64,000 nucleotides of DNA from an uncultured Pelagibacteraceae bacterium (GTDB taxonomy: Bacteria; Pseudomonadota; Alphaproteobacteria; Pelagibacterales; Pelagibacteraceae). Position numbers and translations under genes: made by a program. The notes beneath the pieces were generated by a model, which was given only the letters and a program-made list of their open reading frames with translations, was not told the origin of the DNA and made no database searches. Location of the stretch: positions 1-64,000 of the forward strand of contig CACFLJ010000006.1 of NCBI GenBank assembly GCA_902567045.1, in the 5' to 3' direction. The number at the start of each line of letters is the position of its first letter. The first letter of the stretch is position 1. Below, one piece after another: positions 27,456 to 38,290 of the stretch.

Positions 27456-28016
27456 ATGTTGTTACTTGTTGGTTTAGGAAATCCGACTCCAAATAGTCAT
27501 AACAATAGACATAACATTGGTTTTAAGATTGTAGATGCAATTAACCAAAAATTTGGATTATCTAAGCAAAAACCAAAATTTAAGGGATTATTAACTACTG
27601 GCAATATTGGTGATAAGAAAATATATGCAATTAAACCTCTCACATTTATGAATAATTCAGGAATCTGTATTAGAGAGCTACTTGAATACTTCAAAATAGA
27701 TGCGGAAGATGTGATTGTATTTCATGACGACCTAGATATTGAATTTGGAAAAATTAAAGCAAAGTTTGGTGGATCAAGTGCAGGTCATAATGGTATTGCA
27801 TCAATTGATAAGTTTATAGGCAAAGAATATTCAAGAGTTCGTATTGGCATAGGAAAGCCAGAAAATAAAATATCTGTTTCTGATTATGTACTAAACGACT
27901 TTAACGAAGATGAACAAGTTCATTTGGATTCGATAACAAGTAATATAATTGAGTCTTTAGCTATATTAATTGATAAAAAATTAGACTTATTCTCTAGTAC
28001 TGTTAACAACAATTAA
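27456..28016 (+). CDS. pth: Peptidyl-tRNA hydrolase
   Basis: LLVGLGNPTPNSHNNRHNIGFKIVD, KPLTFMNNSG, FHDDLDIEFGKIK, GGSSAGHNGIASI. Confidence 0.96.
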   Translation: MLLLVGLGNPTPNSHNNRHNIGFKIVDAINQKFGLSKQKPKFKGLLTTGNIGDKKIYAIKPLTFMNNSGICIRELLEYFKIDAEDVIVFHDDLDIEFGKIKAKFGGSSAGHNGIASIDKFIGKEYSRVRIGIGKPENKISVSDYVLNDFNEDEQVHLDSITSNIIESLAILIDKKLDLFSSTVNNN

Positions 28017-29093
28017 ATGGGTTTTAAATGCGGAATCGTTGGATTGCCAAATGTTGGTAAGTCTACTTTATTCAACGCTTTAACAAACTCTAATAAAGCA
28101 CAAGCAGAAAATTTTCCCTTTTGCACAATTGATCCAAATATTGGTATTGTAGCAGTCCCGGATGAAAGACTAGATAAACTAGCTGAAATTTCAATTTCAA
28201 AAAAAAAAATTAATACTACAATCTCATTTGTTGATATCGCAGGTCTTGTTAAAGGAGCCTCTAAAGGCGAAGGATTAGGCAATAAATTTTTATCTCACAT
28301 CAGAGAAGTTGATGCGATTATTCATATGATTAGATGCTTTGACTCGGATGATATTCAAAATGTTAACCCTACCGTTGATCCTGTGAGAGATTTAGAAATT
28401 ATAGAAACTGAAATGAAGTTAGCTGATTTAGAGTCAATTCAAAAGAGACTCGACAAAAAAAATAAAAAAAATGTTGACAATGAAGAACTTAAATTATTAG
28501 AGACAGCTCAAAAGATAATCAACGAGGATAGTGATTTAACATTAATCACAAATGAATTTGACGAAAAACTTATAAAAAATAGTGGACTTCTTAGTACCAA
28601 ACCAAAACTATATGTGTGCAATGTAGACGAGGAGAGTATTAAGTCTGGTAACAAATATACTCAAGACTTTATAAAAAAATTTAATGAAAAAAATACATTG
28701 GTAATTTCTGCAGATATAGAAAATCAAATAAACCAGTTAGAGGATGAAAATGAAAAAAAAAATTATATGAAAATGATAAATATGCCAGAGACAGGACTTA
28801 ATTTATTAATAAAGAAAGGATATGAACTCTTATCCTTGCAAACTTTTTTTACATCTGGACCAGAGGAGACTAGAGCTTGGACAATTACAAAGGAATCAAC
28901 TGCTCCAAATGCTGCGGGAGAAATTCACTCTGACTTTGAAAAAGGATTTATAAGAGCTGAAACAATTTCTTACGAAGATTTTTTGAATAATCAGGGATGG
29001 TTAAAATCTAAAGAGGCTGGAAAAATGAGATTGGAAGGTAAAGAATATATTGTTAAGGATGGTGATATTTTAAACTTTCGTTTCAATACGTGA
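28017..29093 (+). CDS. ychF: Redox-regulated ATPase YchF
   Basis: GIVGLPNVGKSTLFNALT, PFCTIDPNIGIV, DIAGLVKGASKGEGLGNKFL, C-terminal TGS. Confidence 0.97.
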   Translation: MGFKCGIVGLPNVGKSTLFNALTNSNKAQAENFPFCTIDPNIGIVAVPDERLDKLAEISISKKKINTTISFVDIAGLVKGASKGEGLGNKFLSHIREVDAIIHMIRCFDSDDIQNVNPTVDPVRDLEIIETEMKLADLESIQKRLDKKNKKNVDNEELKLLETAQKIINEDSDLTLITNEFDEKLIKNSGLLSTKPKLYVCNVDEESIKSGNKYTQDFIKKFNEKNTLVISADIENQINQLEDENEKKNYMKMINMPETGLNLLIKKGYELLSLQTFFTSGPEETRAWTITKESTAPNAAGEIHSDFEKGFIRAETISYEDFLNNQGWLKSKEAGKMRLEGKEYIVKDGDILNFRFNT

Positions 29094-29855
29094 CCATATT
29101 TTTTTCATACTGAAATAAACTAAAACTGTTAAAACTGATAAATATATAATAACCCTGAAACCTAGCTTGTGTCTTGTTTCTAAGTGAGGTTCTGCGGTCC
29201 ACTGTAAAAAGGTTGTAACATCTTTAGCCATTTGATCTACTGTTGCCTTTGTTCCATCTGAATACTCTACAATATCATCATCTAGAGGAGAGGACATTTT
29301 AATTTTGTTTCCATACATATATTTGTTGTAATAAACACCGTCATCGAGTTCCATACCAGCTGGTGGCTCATCATAACCCATCAAAACAGAATAAATATAA
29401 TTTGCTCCACCACTTCTTGCTTTTACAAGAACTGACATGTCTGGAGGATAAGCCCCGCCATTAGCAGCAATAGCTTCCTGAACATTTGCATAAGGCATTA
29501 CAAATTTATCAGACAACTTAGCTGGCCTTTCAAACATTTCCCCATCACTGTTTGGTCCGTCTGTTACTTCAAAATTTGAGGCAATCGCTTTAGCCTCAAG
29601 CTCTGTAAACTCTGGCCCACCTTTTTCTGCAAGGTTTCTATAACTCAAATGTTTAAGTGAATGGCATGAAGCACAGACTTCTGTATAAACTTGATAACCT
29701 CTTTGTAAAGAGGCTCTATCGAATTTGCCAAAGAAGCTTTTAAAAGACCAATCAACTTTTAATAATTCTTGTTGTTCACCGGCAGCAATTGCTCTTGGTG
29801 AAATTAATGATGAAATTATAACAAATAAGAAAGTTAATTTTAAAAAGATTTTCAC
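29070..29855 (-). CDS. petC: Cytochrome c1 (bc1 complex)
   Basis: Signal peptide, [17 protein letters not shown] (CxxCH), C-terminal TM anchor. Confidence 0.95.
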   Translation of the reverse strand: MKIFLKLTFLFVIISSLISPRAIAAGEQQELLKVDWSFKSFFGKFDRASLQRGYQVYTEVCASCHSLKHLSYRNLAEKGGPEFTELEAKAIASNFEVTDGPNSDGEMFERPAKLSDKFVMPYANVQEAIAANGGAYPPDMSVLVKARSGGANYIYSVLMGYDEPPAGMELDDGVYYNKYMYGNKIKMSSPLDDDIVEYSDGTKATVDQMAKDVTTFLQWTAEPHLETRHKLGFRVIIYLSVLTVLVYFSMKKIWSRIETKV

Positions 29856-31120
29856 AGTTTCTCTTTAAAATCTGAATTATTTCTAGCCATCGCCATATCG
29901 GCAGATCCACCCAATACAGGCTCGGTTATACTTAGAGGTAATGGAGTAGTTTTTTCCTTCAATCCTAAGAAAGGTAAGATTATTAAAAAATGTGCAAAAT
30001 AATAAGCTGTTGCCACTCTTGCTGTTAATAAGTATAGGCCCTCTGCTGGCATTGCTCCTACATAACCAAGTATTAATACATCGGCAACTAAAAACCAGTA
30101 GAACTGTTTATATATAGGTCTAAAAACTGTTGATCTAACTTTTGAAGTATCTAACCAAGGTAAAATCACCAATACAAATATTGCAGCAAACATTGCTATT
30201 ACCCCAAGGAGTTTATCAGGGACTGATCTTAGGATTGCATAGAATGGTAATAAGTACCATTCAGGCACAATGTGAGCAGGTGTGACTAGTGGGTTTGCTT
30301 CTATGTAATTATCTGCGTGTCCTAAAATATTTGGTGAAAAAAATACAAAGAATGCAAAAATTAATAAAAATATCAAAAGTGCAAATGCATCTTTGATTAC
30401 TATATACGGATGAAAAGGAACTGTGTCTTTAGATGGTTTTTTTATATCTATTCCAATAGGGTTATTGTTTCCAGGAACATGTAGTGCCCAAATATGAAGA
30501 ACAACTAATCCTAAAATTAAAAAAGGAAACAAATAGTGCAAACTAAAAAATCTTGTTAAAGTTGGATTGTCAACTGAGTAGCCTCCCCAAAGCCAATTCG
30601 TGATACTCTCACCTACTAAAGGAATGGCACTAAATAAATTTGTAATTACTGTTGCACCCCAGAAACTCATCTGTCCCCAAGGAAGAACGTACCCCATAAA
30701 TGCGGTTGCCATCATTAAAAAATAAATCAACATACCTATAATCCAAATAACTTCTCTTGGTGATTTATATGAGCCATAATACAAAGACCTAAAGATATGA
30801 ATATAAACAGCTAAAAAAAACATTGATGCACCGTTTGCATGTACGTATCTTATTAACCAACCATAATTTACATCTCTCATTATGTGTTCGACACTCTGAA
30901 ACGCTAAATCAGCATGAGCAACATAATGCATGCCTAAAACAATTCCTGTGATTATTTGAGTGATTAAGCAAAAAGTAAGAATTCCTCCGAATGTCCACCA
31001 GTAATTTAAGTTTTTAGGAGTAGGATAATCTGTTAAGTGGTTTGCAAGTGTTAATAATGGAAGTCTATCATTAAACCATTTTCCAACTTTTGATTTAGGT
31101 GTGTATTCGTGATCGCTCAT
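29852..31120 (-). CDS. petB: Cytochrome b (bc1 complex)
   Basis: [56 protein letters not shown]. Confidence 0.97.
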   Translation of the reverse strand: MSDHEYTPKSKVGKWFNDRLPLLTLANHLTDYPTPKNLNYWWTFGGILTFCLITQIITGIVLGMHYVAHADLAFQSVEHIMRDVNYGWLIRYVHANGASMFFLAVYIHIFRSLYYGSYKSPREVIWIIGMLIYFLMMATAFMGYVLPWGQMSFWGATVITNLFSAIPLVGESITNWLWGGYSVDNPTLTRFFSLHYLFPFLILGLVVLHIWALHVPGNNNPIGIDIKKPSKDTVPFHPYIVIKDAFALLIFLLIFAFFVFFSPNILGHADNYIEANPLVTPAHIVPEWYLLPFYAILRSVPDKLLGVIAMFAAIFVLVILPWLDTSKVRSTVFRPIYKQFYWFLVADVLILGYVGAMPAEGLYLLTARVATAYYFAHFLIILPFLGLKEKTTPLPLSITEPVLGGSADMAMARNNSDFKEKL

Positions 31121-31129
31121 AAAGTTTTT

Positions 31130-31648
31130 CTATCCAATTTTTATAGTGTTACTATTAACAAATTCATATTTTGGTATTTCCATATTAGTAGGCGCTGGTC
31201 CTTTTCTAATTCTTCCAGATGTATCGTAGTGCGAACCATGACATGGACAAAACCATGCCCCATAATCTCCTTTATCATTTAAAGGTACACATCCAAGGTG
31301 AGTGCATACTCCTAACATTACAAGCCACTCAGGGTTTTTTGCTCTGTCCTCATCTTTTTCTGGATGTTTCAATTCACTTAAATCTACAGCTCTTGCACTA
31401 TCAATTTCATCTTGAGTTCTTCTTTTTATAAAAACTGGTTTACCTCTCCACAAAACGGTTATTGATTGACCAGGTTCTACTGCGCTTATATCAACTTCTG
31501 TACTTGCTAGGGCTTTAACTGAAGCATCTGGGTTCATTTGATCAACTAATGGCCAAACAACCGCTCCGACCCCTACTGCACCTGCTGCCGTTGTTGCGGT
31601 TACTATAAAATCTCGTCTATTTGGCTTCTTTTTTTCTGAATCGGACAT
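31130..31648 (-). CDS. petA: Rieske iron-sulfur subunit (bc1 complex)
   Basis: [18 protein letters not shown] (Tat-like), CTHLGCVPL and CPCHGSHYD. Confidence 0.97.
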   Translation of the reverse strand: MSDSEKKKPNRRDFIVTATTAAGAVGVGAVVWPLVDQMNPDASVKALASTEVDISAVEPGQSITVLWRGKPVFIKRRTQDEIDSARAVDLSELKHPEKDEDRAKNPEWLVMLGVCTHLGCVPLNDKGDYGAWFCPCHGSHYDTSGRIRKGPAPTNMEIPKYEFVNSNTIKIG

Positions 31649-31712
31649 TTATTATTATTTTAATTTTTTCTTAATATATGATTTCATATATGAAGAAAAA
31701 CGTTATTTTTCC

Positions 31713-32207
31713 ATGGTAACAATGACACACAAAAAAACTAAATCGATGCCTAAAATAGCACTTTACGAGCCTGATATACCACAAAATACGGCTGCGATAG
31801 CTCGAACTTGTTCTTGCCTTGGGGCTGTTCTTGAGATTATAGAGCCTTGTGGATTTTTACTAAATGACAAGCGCTTTAAAAGAGTTGTGATGGACTACCT
31901 GGATGAAAAATTGATGAAGATTTACAAAAGTTCAGATGAATTTTTTGAAGCAAAAAAGAATGATAGAGTAGTTTTGATGACCACTAAGGCCAGTAAAATT
32001 TATACTGAATTTAAATTTAGATGCAATGACACATTACTATTTGGAAGAGAAAGTGCTGGTGTTCCAGATGAGGTTCATAAAAGGCTAGAGAATAGGATAA
32101 AAATACCAATGATTGAAAAAAAAAGATCCTTGAACCTCGCATCTTCAGTTGCAATAGTATTGTCAGAAAATATAAGACAATCAAATATCCATGGATCAAA
32201 CGATTAA
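31713..32207 (+). CDS. trmL: tRNA (cytidine(34)-2'-O)-methyltransferase (SPOUT)
   Basis: IALYEPDIPQNTAAIARTCSCLG, LLFGRESAGVPDEVH, SLNLASSVAIVL. True start may be Met at 31746. Confidence 0.9.
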   Translation: MVTMTHKKTKSMPKIALYEPDIPQNTAAIARTCSCLGAVLEIIEPCGFLLNDKRFKRVVMDYLDEKLMKIYKSSDEFFEAKKNDRVVLMTTKASKIYTEFKFRCNDTLLFGRESAGVPDEVHKRLENRIKIPMIEKKRSLNLASSVAIVLSENIRQSNIHGSND

Positions 32208-32814
32208 AAAAAAACTAGCTCGAAATTGGTTTAAGACTTTACAAGAAGTAATTTGTCAAGAAATTGAGGAATTAGAAGCGAAAAAAAATATCTTCAAAAT
32301 TAAAAATTGGGAAAGAGGTAAAAACTCAAATGAAGGTGGGGGCCAATTTAGAATTTTAGAAAATGGAAAAATTTTTGAAAAAGTAGGTGTAAATTTTTCA
32401 GAAGTGTATGGAAAATTTTCAAAAGAATTTAGAAACAGAATTCCAGGGGGAGATAAAAATCCAAACTTTTGGGCAGCGGGTATATCAGTAGTAATGCATA
32501 TGAAAAACCCTCATGTTCCTGCTATGCATTTTAACACTAGATATATTTATACTTCTCATGGATGGTTTGGTGGAGGGATGGATGTTACACCTTGCCTGAA
32601 AGATAAAAGTTTAGAAAAATGGTTTCATAATGAATTAAAGAAATCTTGTGACAAACACAATAAAAATTTTTATAAAAAATATAAAAAATGGTGTGATGAA
32701 TATTTTTATTTGCCACATAGGAAAGAACCAAGAGGTATAGGGGGAATTTTTTTTGATTATAAGAAAGAAAATTGGGAAAAAGATTTTGATTTTGTAAGAG
32801 AGTCGAACACATAA
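32191..32814 (+). CDS. hemF: Coproporphyrinogen III oxidase (aerobic), N-terminal ~2/3 of a split hemF
   Basis: [56 protein letters not shown]. Ends [10 protein letters not shown] inside the family. Confidence 0.9.
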   Translation: MDQTIKKKLARNWFKTLQEVICQEIEELEAKKNIFKIKNWERGKNSNEGGGQFRILENGKIFEKVGVNFSEVYGKFSKEFRNRIPGGDKNPNFWAAGISVVMHMKNPHVPAMHFNTRYIYTSHGWFGGGMDVTPCLKDKSLEKWFHNELKKSCDKHNKNFYKKYKKWCDEYFYLPHRKEPRGIGGIFFDYKKENWEKDFDFVRESNT

Positions 32815-33047
32815 TGAGAGATGTAAGAGAGGTAGGAATAAGTTTTAAAAATATTTTTAGAGAAATAATACTAAAAAAATATAAAAAAAAATGGTCAAAT
32901 AAACAAAGAGAAATTCAATTAGAAAAAAGAGGTCGATATGTTGAATTTAACTTACTTTATGATAGAGGTACAAAATTTGGTTTACAAACGAATGGTAATG
33001 TTGAAGCTATTTTAATGTCATTACCACCTGTTGCAAAATGGAAATAA
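32814..33047 (+). CDS. hemF: Coproporphyrinogen III oxidase, C-terminal ~1/3 of a split hemF
   Basis: [15 protein letters not shown]...[38 protein letters not shown] is the HemF C-terminus. TAATG junction with the upstream part. Confidence 0.88.
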   Translation: MRDVREVGISFKNIFREIILKKYKKKWSNKQREIQLEKRGRYVEFNLLYDRGTKFGLQTNGNVEAILMSLPPVAKWK

Positions 33048-33050
33048 ATT

Positions 33051-33527
33051 ATGGAAAAAGAACCAATCACAGTTAGAGGTTTGGAAAAATTAAAAGAAGA
33101 ATTAATTTTCTTAAAAGAGAAAAAAAGACCAGAGATAGTTGCAGCTATAGCCGAAGCAAGATCACATGGGGACCTTAAAGAAAATGCCGAATATCATGCT
33201 GCAAAAGAACAACAATCTCACAATGAGGGAAGAGTTCAAGAAGTTGAGGATTTAATTGCTAGAGCAAATGTTATTGATGTTTCTAAATTAGATAACGATG
33301 GAAAAGTTATATTTGGTTCAACAATAATGCTACAAAATTTAGATACTGATGAAAGTGTGAAATATAAAATTGTTGGAAAAGATGAGGCAGATTTAAAAGA
33401 AAAACTAATATATTTTAAATCGCCAATTGGTATGGGTCTGATTGGTAAAAATAAGGGAGATTTAGTTGAAATTAAAACTCCTGCAGGTGTAAAAAATTTT
33501 GAAATAAAAGACGTTAAATATATTTAA
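33051..33527 (+). CDS. greA: Transcription elongation factor GreA
   Basis: [32 protein letters not shown]. Confidence 0.97.
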   Translation: MEKEPITVRGLEKLKEELIFLKEKKRPEIVAAIAEARSHGDLKENAEYHAAKEQQSHNEGRVQEVEDLIARANVIDVSKLDNDGKVIFGSTIMLQNLDTDESVKYKIVGKDEADLKEKLIYFKSPIGMGLIGKNKGDLVEIKTPAGVKNFEIKDVKYI

Positions 33528-34798
33528 TTTCTAAATACGTTATCAATTTCCTTATTACTTATTTTAAAGCTATTATTTAACCACATTTCCTCGAGTAATC
33601 TAATTTTTTGTCCAAATTCTTTGCCTTCTTTTAATTTGTATTTTTCAAGTAAATCATGGGCTTTTAATGGAAAAATAGGTTTCTCAAACTGTTCAAAATA
33701 TTTTTTTAATTCAATTAGTTTTTTTGGTGCTGTCTTAGAGTTAAAAATTTTTAAATCTAATAAATCAATAACATATGATTTATTATAAAAATAAAAAATT
33801 CTTTGAAGATTTTTCTTATTAAAGTAATCTTTTTCAGAAAATAATTCATGATTTTCAATAAGAAACTTTACTCTTTTTTTATCTTCATTTGATAAATTAT
33901 ACTTAAATAAGAAATAATTGGCATTATCAGTTTCATCTATAATTAAGTAAGAAATTAAAAAAATAAATGTTTTTTTGTAAAATATATTTTTTGAGTATTC
34001 ATTTATTTTTTCTAAATTATTAAGATTAACAAGCTGAGGAAAAATTGTTATTAAAATTTCTAATGAAAAAGAGTCTTTTGATAATTGTAAAAAATTTTTA
34101 GATAAAATAATTTTTTTTAATTCGCTCATTAATCTATCTTTTGAAAGATTAGCTACACCAGCAATGTTTTGCTTGATTGATTTTTTAACTGATGAATTAT
34201 GGGTATGATTACTATAACTTATAAAGAATCTAATATATCTCAAAATTCTTAAATAATCTTCCTGAATTCTTTTATCTGCATTACCTATAAATATTACCCT
34301 ACCCTCTTCTAAATGTTTTACGCCTCCATTGGGATCAAACAAATTACCATCTTTATCCGCATAAATAGAATTAATGGTGAAATCTCTTCTTGATGAGTCT
34401 TTTAACCAGTCTGTTGTATATTTAACTTTTGCATGTCTTCCGTCGGTATCTACATCTTCTCTTAGTGATGTAATCTCAAAATTTTTTTGACCTATATTTG
34501 CAGTGATAGTCCCATGTTTTATGCCAGTTTCAAAGAATTTAATGCTGTTTGATTGCAAACACTCTTTAATTTGATTTGGATTTAGATTTACAGCTAGATC
34601 AATATCATCAACATCTTCCTGATTTAAAATTTTTCTAACACATCCACCTACGTATCTAAGTTCACTTGTATTATTAAAATTTGATATCGCTTCAAAAAGT
34701 TTTGAAACTCCAGTGTTGTTATATATGCTTAAAAAAGAAATATCTTTTGGTGTAAGTTTTTTGTTTGTTTTAAAGATTTTTCTAAAAAAATTATACAT
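33524..34798 (-). CDS. CCA tRNA nucleotidyltransferase/poly(A) polymerase family
   Basis: [61 protein letters not shown]. Confidence 0.93.
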   Translation of the reverse strand: MYNFFRKIFKTNKKLTPKDISFLSIYNNTGVSKLFEAISNFNNTSELRYVGGCVRKILNQEDVDDIDLAVNLNPNQIKECLQSNSIKFFETGIKHGTITANIGQKNFEITSLREDVDTDGRHAKVKYTTDWLKDSSRRDFTINSIYADKDGNLFDPNGGVKHLEEGRVIFIGNADKRIQEDYLRILRYIRFFISYSNHTHNSSVKKSIKQNIAGVANLSKDRLMSELKKIILSKNFLQLSKDSFSLEILITIFPQLVNLNNLEKINEYSKNIFYKKTFIFLISYLIIDETDNANYFLFKYNLSNEDKKRVKFLIENHELFSEKDYFNKKNLQRIFYFYNKSYVIDLLDLKIFNSKTAPKKLIELKKYFEQFEKPIFPLKAHDLLEKYKLKEGKEFGQKIRLLEEMWLNNSFKISNKEIDNVFRN

Positions 34799-34801
34799 AA
34801 A

Positions 34802-34875
34802 TGGCTGGGGTGCTAGGATTCGAACCTAGGATGGCGGTACCAAAAACCGCTGCCTTACCACTTGGCTACACCCCA
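34802..34875 (-). tRNA. tRNA-Gln (anticodon TTG)
   Basis: Reverse strand TGGGGTG TA GCCAAGTGGTAAGGC A GCGGT TTTTGGT ACCGC CATC CTAGG TTCGAAT CCTAG CACCCCA G CCA. All stems pair and CCA is encoded. Confidence 0.95.
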
Positions 34876-34907
34876 AAATTAATTTCATATATCACAAAAA
34901 AAAAGCT

Positions 34908-35756
34908 TTATATAGTTTTTGATAAATTACACCAATAGTTTTTATAATTTTTTCTTAATAATTTCTTTGCGTTTAGTGCGGCTTTTTTGGACTTAAAATA
35001 CCCAACGATTGTTGAACCAGATCCTGTCATTCTTACATATGAATTTTTATCAATATTTAAAAAATAATCTCTAAGTTTCTGAAGTCTAGGATATTTTTTA
35101 GTAGATATGATCTCTAAATCATTTTTTAACTTTGACATTAAATTAAAGTCAATATTTTTTGACCTTATTTTTGATAATTGTGGTTTTGAGTAATGTCTAA
35201 CTCGGTTAAAAATACTTTTTGTCGAACAGCCAAAATTTGGCTTAACCATTAAAGTAAAAATTTTTAAATTTTTTTTAATTTTTGTAGTTTTTTTTTTGTA
35301 AGAAATAATTAAATTTTTTTGATCAATACCTAAGATTACATCTGACCCTATTTTTGAACATAAATCATATCTCTCTTTTAACGTTAAATTAATTTTATTT
35401 TTTTTTTCAAAGTAATTAATTAAAGAGGCCGCGTTCATTGAGCCTCCACCAAGTCCAGCTTCTTGGGGAATATTTTTTTTTATTAAAATTGAATATTTAT
35501 TATTTTTTAATTTTTTTTTTTTATCGAGAATATTTAGCAAATTACTAACAGTATTTATTTTTGGCACTTTATTGGAGAAATTTCCTGAAAATTTTACTAT
35601 GTGATTTTTATTATTTGTTCTTTTTATAAAAATTTGATCATGTAAGTCGACAAAAGCAACTAGAGTTTCTAAATCATGAAGTTTTGATTTTCGTTTTCCT
35701 AGCACGTTGAGAGATAAATTAACTTTTGCGTGTGACTTAATCTTTTCAAATCTCAT
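34908..35756 (-). CDS. ispE: 4-diphosphocytidyl-2-C-methyl-D-erythritol kinase
   Basis: HAKVNLSLNVLGKR, IPQEAGLGGGSMNAASLI, RMTGSGSTIVGYF. Confidence 0.93.
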   Translation of the reverse strand: MRFEKIKSHAKVNLSLNVLGKRKSKLHDLETLVAFVDLHDQIFIKRTNNKNHIVKFSGNFSNKVPKINTVSNLLNILDKKKKLKNNKYSILIKKNIPQEAGLGGGSMNAASLINYFEKKNKINLTLKERYDLCSKIGSDVILGIDQKNLIISYKKKTTKIKKNLKIFTLMVKPNFGCSTKSIFNRVRHYSKPQLSKIRSKNIDFNLMSKLKNDLEIISTKKYPRLQKLRDYFLNIDKNSYVRMTGSGSTIVGYFKSKKAALNAKKLLRKNYKNYWCNLSKTI

Positions 35757-35759
35757 TAA

Positions 35760-37433
35760 TTATGATTTTTTTAAACCCTCTAATAACTTAGATTTTATTT
35801 TTAATTTCATTTTATCTTCTGTTTCCTCAAGCTCTAAAACAGCCCGCCAATAATAATTTGCTTGTAGTTTTTTATTTAGTTTCCAAAGAACATCACCATA
35901 ATGATCGTTAACAATTGGATCGTCTGGCATAAGCTGCAAGGCTCTTTTTAAATATTTTTCAGCATTGATATAATCACCTATCAAATAATATCCCCAACCA
36001 ACAGAATCTGTTATATACGGATCGTCCTCTTTTTGTTTGTAGGCTGACTGTATCATTTCTATTGCTTCATCTATTTTGTGGTTTCTCTCTAGCCAACTAT
36101 AAGCAAGATAATTCATAGTATATGGTTCATTTGGATATATTTTTAAACTCTCCAACATATCTTTGTCCGCTTTTTCATAATTTCCCATCCTTTCATAGCT
36201 GCTACCTCTTCTGTAAAGAATCCGAGAGAGTGCATAAGAATTCTTTTCAACCTTTTTCATTAATTCGGTGTAATATTCGATAGCAATTTCATAATTTTCA
36301 AAACCTTTATTAATGTTTGCATAGTCATAAAGGATTTTTAAAGTTGGAGACTTTATAGAATTGAAATGCTTCTTAATATAAATTGCAGCTTCTTCTTCTG
36401 AATTATCCTCAGATAGTATTCTCCCAATCTTTTTTGTTTTATACCAAAAGTATAATTTATCTTTTTTTTTGAAATCTTCTAAAATTTTATTAGCTTGGTA
36501 ATTATTCTTATTTAAATAATAATTTTCAGCAAGCAAAGTTCGATTGAAATAAAATTTAGGATTTAAGTATTCTGATATTCTTAAATAAAAATTTGACTGA
36601 TCAAAAATATTTTGCGTAGAAAATAAATTAGATACCAAATAAAAAATCTCAGCCAAAATATCATTTTCATTTTTACAAGAGAAATGAGTTTTAAATTTTT
36701 TATAATCTTCATTATCAATCCAATCTTTGATTTGATGTAATAATATACTATCTCCTAAAGGTTCAATTCTTTTTGATACTTCATTTACTTTTTTAAGATC
36801 TTTATTCTCAATGAGATTTGCAAAATAAAAATACATATATCTCGAATAATCTCCATCAGAACTATTTAATAACCTTTCAAAATATGAATTTGTTTTTTGT
36901 GAGTTTAAATAACAATTCTGAAAAGCAGTTGAAATTAAACTTAACGATCCATATTTATTATCTTCAATAGCCTCTTTTTTAATAAACAGATAATTAAAAT
37001 CTTTCAAAATTTTGTAAATTACGTATTCGTAAGTTCCATCATCTTTGTCCATTTGAAATTCTTTAATTCTTTTATTGGCTTGTTTAAAATCTTTTTTCTT
37101 AAAGCTATCAACTAAAAGGAGAAGGTTAAGCTCAAAGGTATTAGAATTAATATCATTTTTTGAAATTTTTATTTGGTCTATTCCTTTTTTAACTTGTCCA
37201 TTTAAAACTAGAGAAAATACATACTTTTTTAAAAAATTATCATGTTTTTGGATAAGAAATTTAGATGAATTAAAATAATCAAGTGCTGCCTCATTTTTTT
37301 GATTACCTGATGAGACTAAAGCAGAAAAATAATTAGAGAGATACTTTTGATTGAATTTATTATCTTCAGAAGTACTTGAATATGTACTGGTCTGCAGTGC
37401 TAAAAATGATAAAATTATTAATAAAACTTTCAT
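35760..37433 (-). CDS. Secreted TPR-repeat protein
   Basis: Signal peptide MKVLLIILSFLALQTSTYS (Met at 37433) and C-terminal TPRs (YERMGNYEKADKDMLESLKIYPNEPYTMNYLAYSWLE...). Confidence 0.85.
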   Translation of the reverse strand: MKVLLIILSFLALQTSTYSSTSEDNKFNQKYLSNYFSALVSSGNQKNEAALDYFNSSKFLIQKHDNFLKKYVFSLVLNGQVKKGIDQIKISKNDINSNTFELNLLLLVDSFKKKDFKQANKRIKEFQMDKDDGTYEYVIYKILKDFNYLFIKKEAIEDNKYGSLSLISTAFQNCYLNSQKTNSYFERLLNSSDGDYSRYMYFYFANLIENKDLKKVNEVSKRIEPLGDSILLHQIKDWIDNEDYKKFKTHFSCKNENDILAEIFYLVSNLFSTQNIFDQSNFYLRISEYLNPKFYFNRTLLAENYYLNKNNYQANKILEDFKKKDKLYFWYKTKKIGRILSEDNSEEEAAIYIKKHFNSIKSPTLKILYDYANINKGFENYEIAIEYYTELMKKVEKNSYALSRILYRRGSSYERMGNYEKADKDMLESLKIYPNEPYTMNYLAYSWLERNHKIDEAIEMIQSAYKQKEDDPYITDSVGWGYYLIGDYINAEKYLKRALQLMPDDPIVNDHYGDVLWKLNKKLQANYYWRAVLELEETEDKMKLKIKSKLLEGLKKS

Positions 37434-37443
37434 ATTTAAATTT

Positions 37444-38148
37444 ATGACTTTAAATCTCAAAAATCAAAATGACATATTAAACCTTGAAAATCTTAACTCA
37501 AATGAAATTGAATATATATTTAACGATAAGCCAATTAACAGACTTAAAACTAAACCACAGCTAGAAGATAAAAAAAAACTTCTTTTAAAATTAAAGAATG
37601 AAATCGAAAATATAGATAATTGTGAATTGAAGAATAATGCTACGCAACTAGTATTTTCTGATGGGAACTGCGAAAGTAAAATTATGATAATCGGTGAAGG
37701 TCCAGGCCAAAAAGAAGACGAGCAAGGGAAGCCATTTGTGGGAGACGCTGGGGTATTATTGAATAAAATGTTAGAGGCTATTCAAATAAAAAGAAATAAT
37801 ATTTATATTACTAATGTAGTTAACTATCGACCACCAAATAACAGAAAGCCTGAACCTTCAGAAATTAATAGATATTCGAATTTTCTTCGAGAACATATTT
37901 CAATTATTGATCCTAAAATTTTAATTCTGATGGGTAGTACAGCCATGGAATCACTTTTTGGATCTAAGATAAAAATTTCAAAAGAAAGAGGTGTTTGGAA
38001 AGATTTAATCATTCATAATAAAACATACTTGACAATGATCACATTTCACCCAGCATATTTATTAAGGCAAGCTGAACAAAAAAAATATTCTTGGGCTGAT
38101 TTAAAACAAATCAGGAAGAAAATTGATGAATTAAGAATATCAGCCTAA
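37444..38148 (+). CDS. Uracil-DNA glycosylase, family 4/5 type
   Basis: IIGEGPGQKEDEQGKPFVGDAGVLLNKML, TFHPAYLLRQ. Start at Met 37444; ORF track start is 37351. Confidence 0.88.
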   Translation: MTLNLKNQNDILNLENLNSNEIEYIFNDKPINRLKTKPQLEDKKKLLLKLKNEIENIDNCELKNNATQLVFSDGNCESKIMIIGEGPGQKEDEQGKPFVGDAGVLLNKMLEAIQIKRNNIYITNVVNYRPPNNRKPEPSEINRYSNFLREHISIIDPKILILMGSTAMESLFGSKIKISKERGVWKDLIIHNKTYLTMITFHPAYLLRQAEQKKYSWADLKQIRKKIDELRISA

Positions 38149-38155
38149 TTTTACG

Positions 38156-38290
38156 ATGATAGAAATACATAAAAAATATATAAATTGGTGGAGAGAAAAA
38201 CTTAATCTTTCAAATTATGGATTATTATGGATTACTTTTATTAAAGGTTTGATAATTGGAGTACTTTTATATCATTTTTTTATTACTTAA
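38156..38290 (+). CDS. Small single-TM protein (44 aa), not in the ORF track
   Basis: Manual translation MIEIHKKYINWWREKLNLSNYGLLWITFIKGLIIGVLLYHFFIT*. Stop overlaps rnhB start (TAATG). Confidence 0.65.
   Translation: MIEIHKKYINWWREKLNLSNYGLLWITFIKGLIIGVLLYHFFIT

Noticed and set aside
32814-33047. Independent small gene after hemF
   Set aside because: The sequence is the HemF C-terminus, so it was treated as the second part of a split hemF.
34802-34875. tRNA-Gln as an integration site for a mobile element
   Set aside because: Flanked directly by the CCA transferase gene and ispE; no integrase and no repeat of the tRNA 3' end seen.
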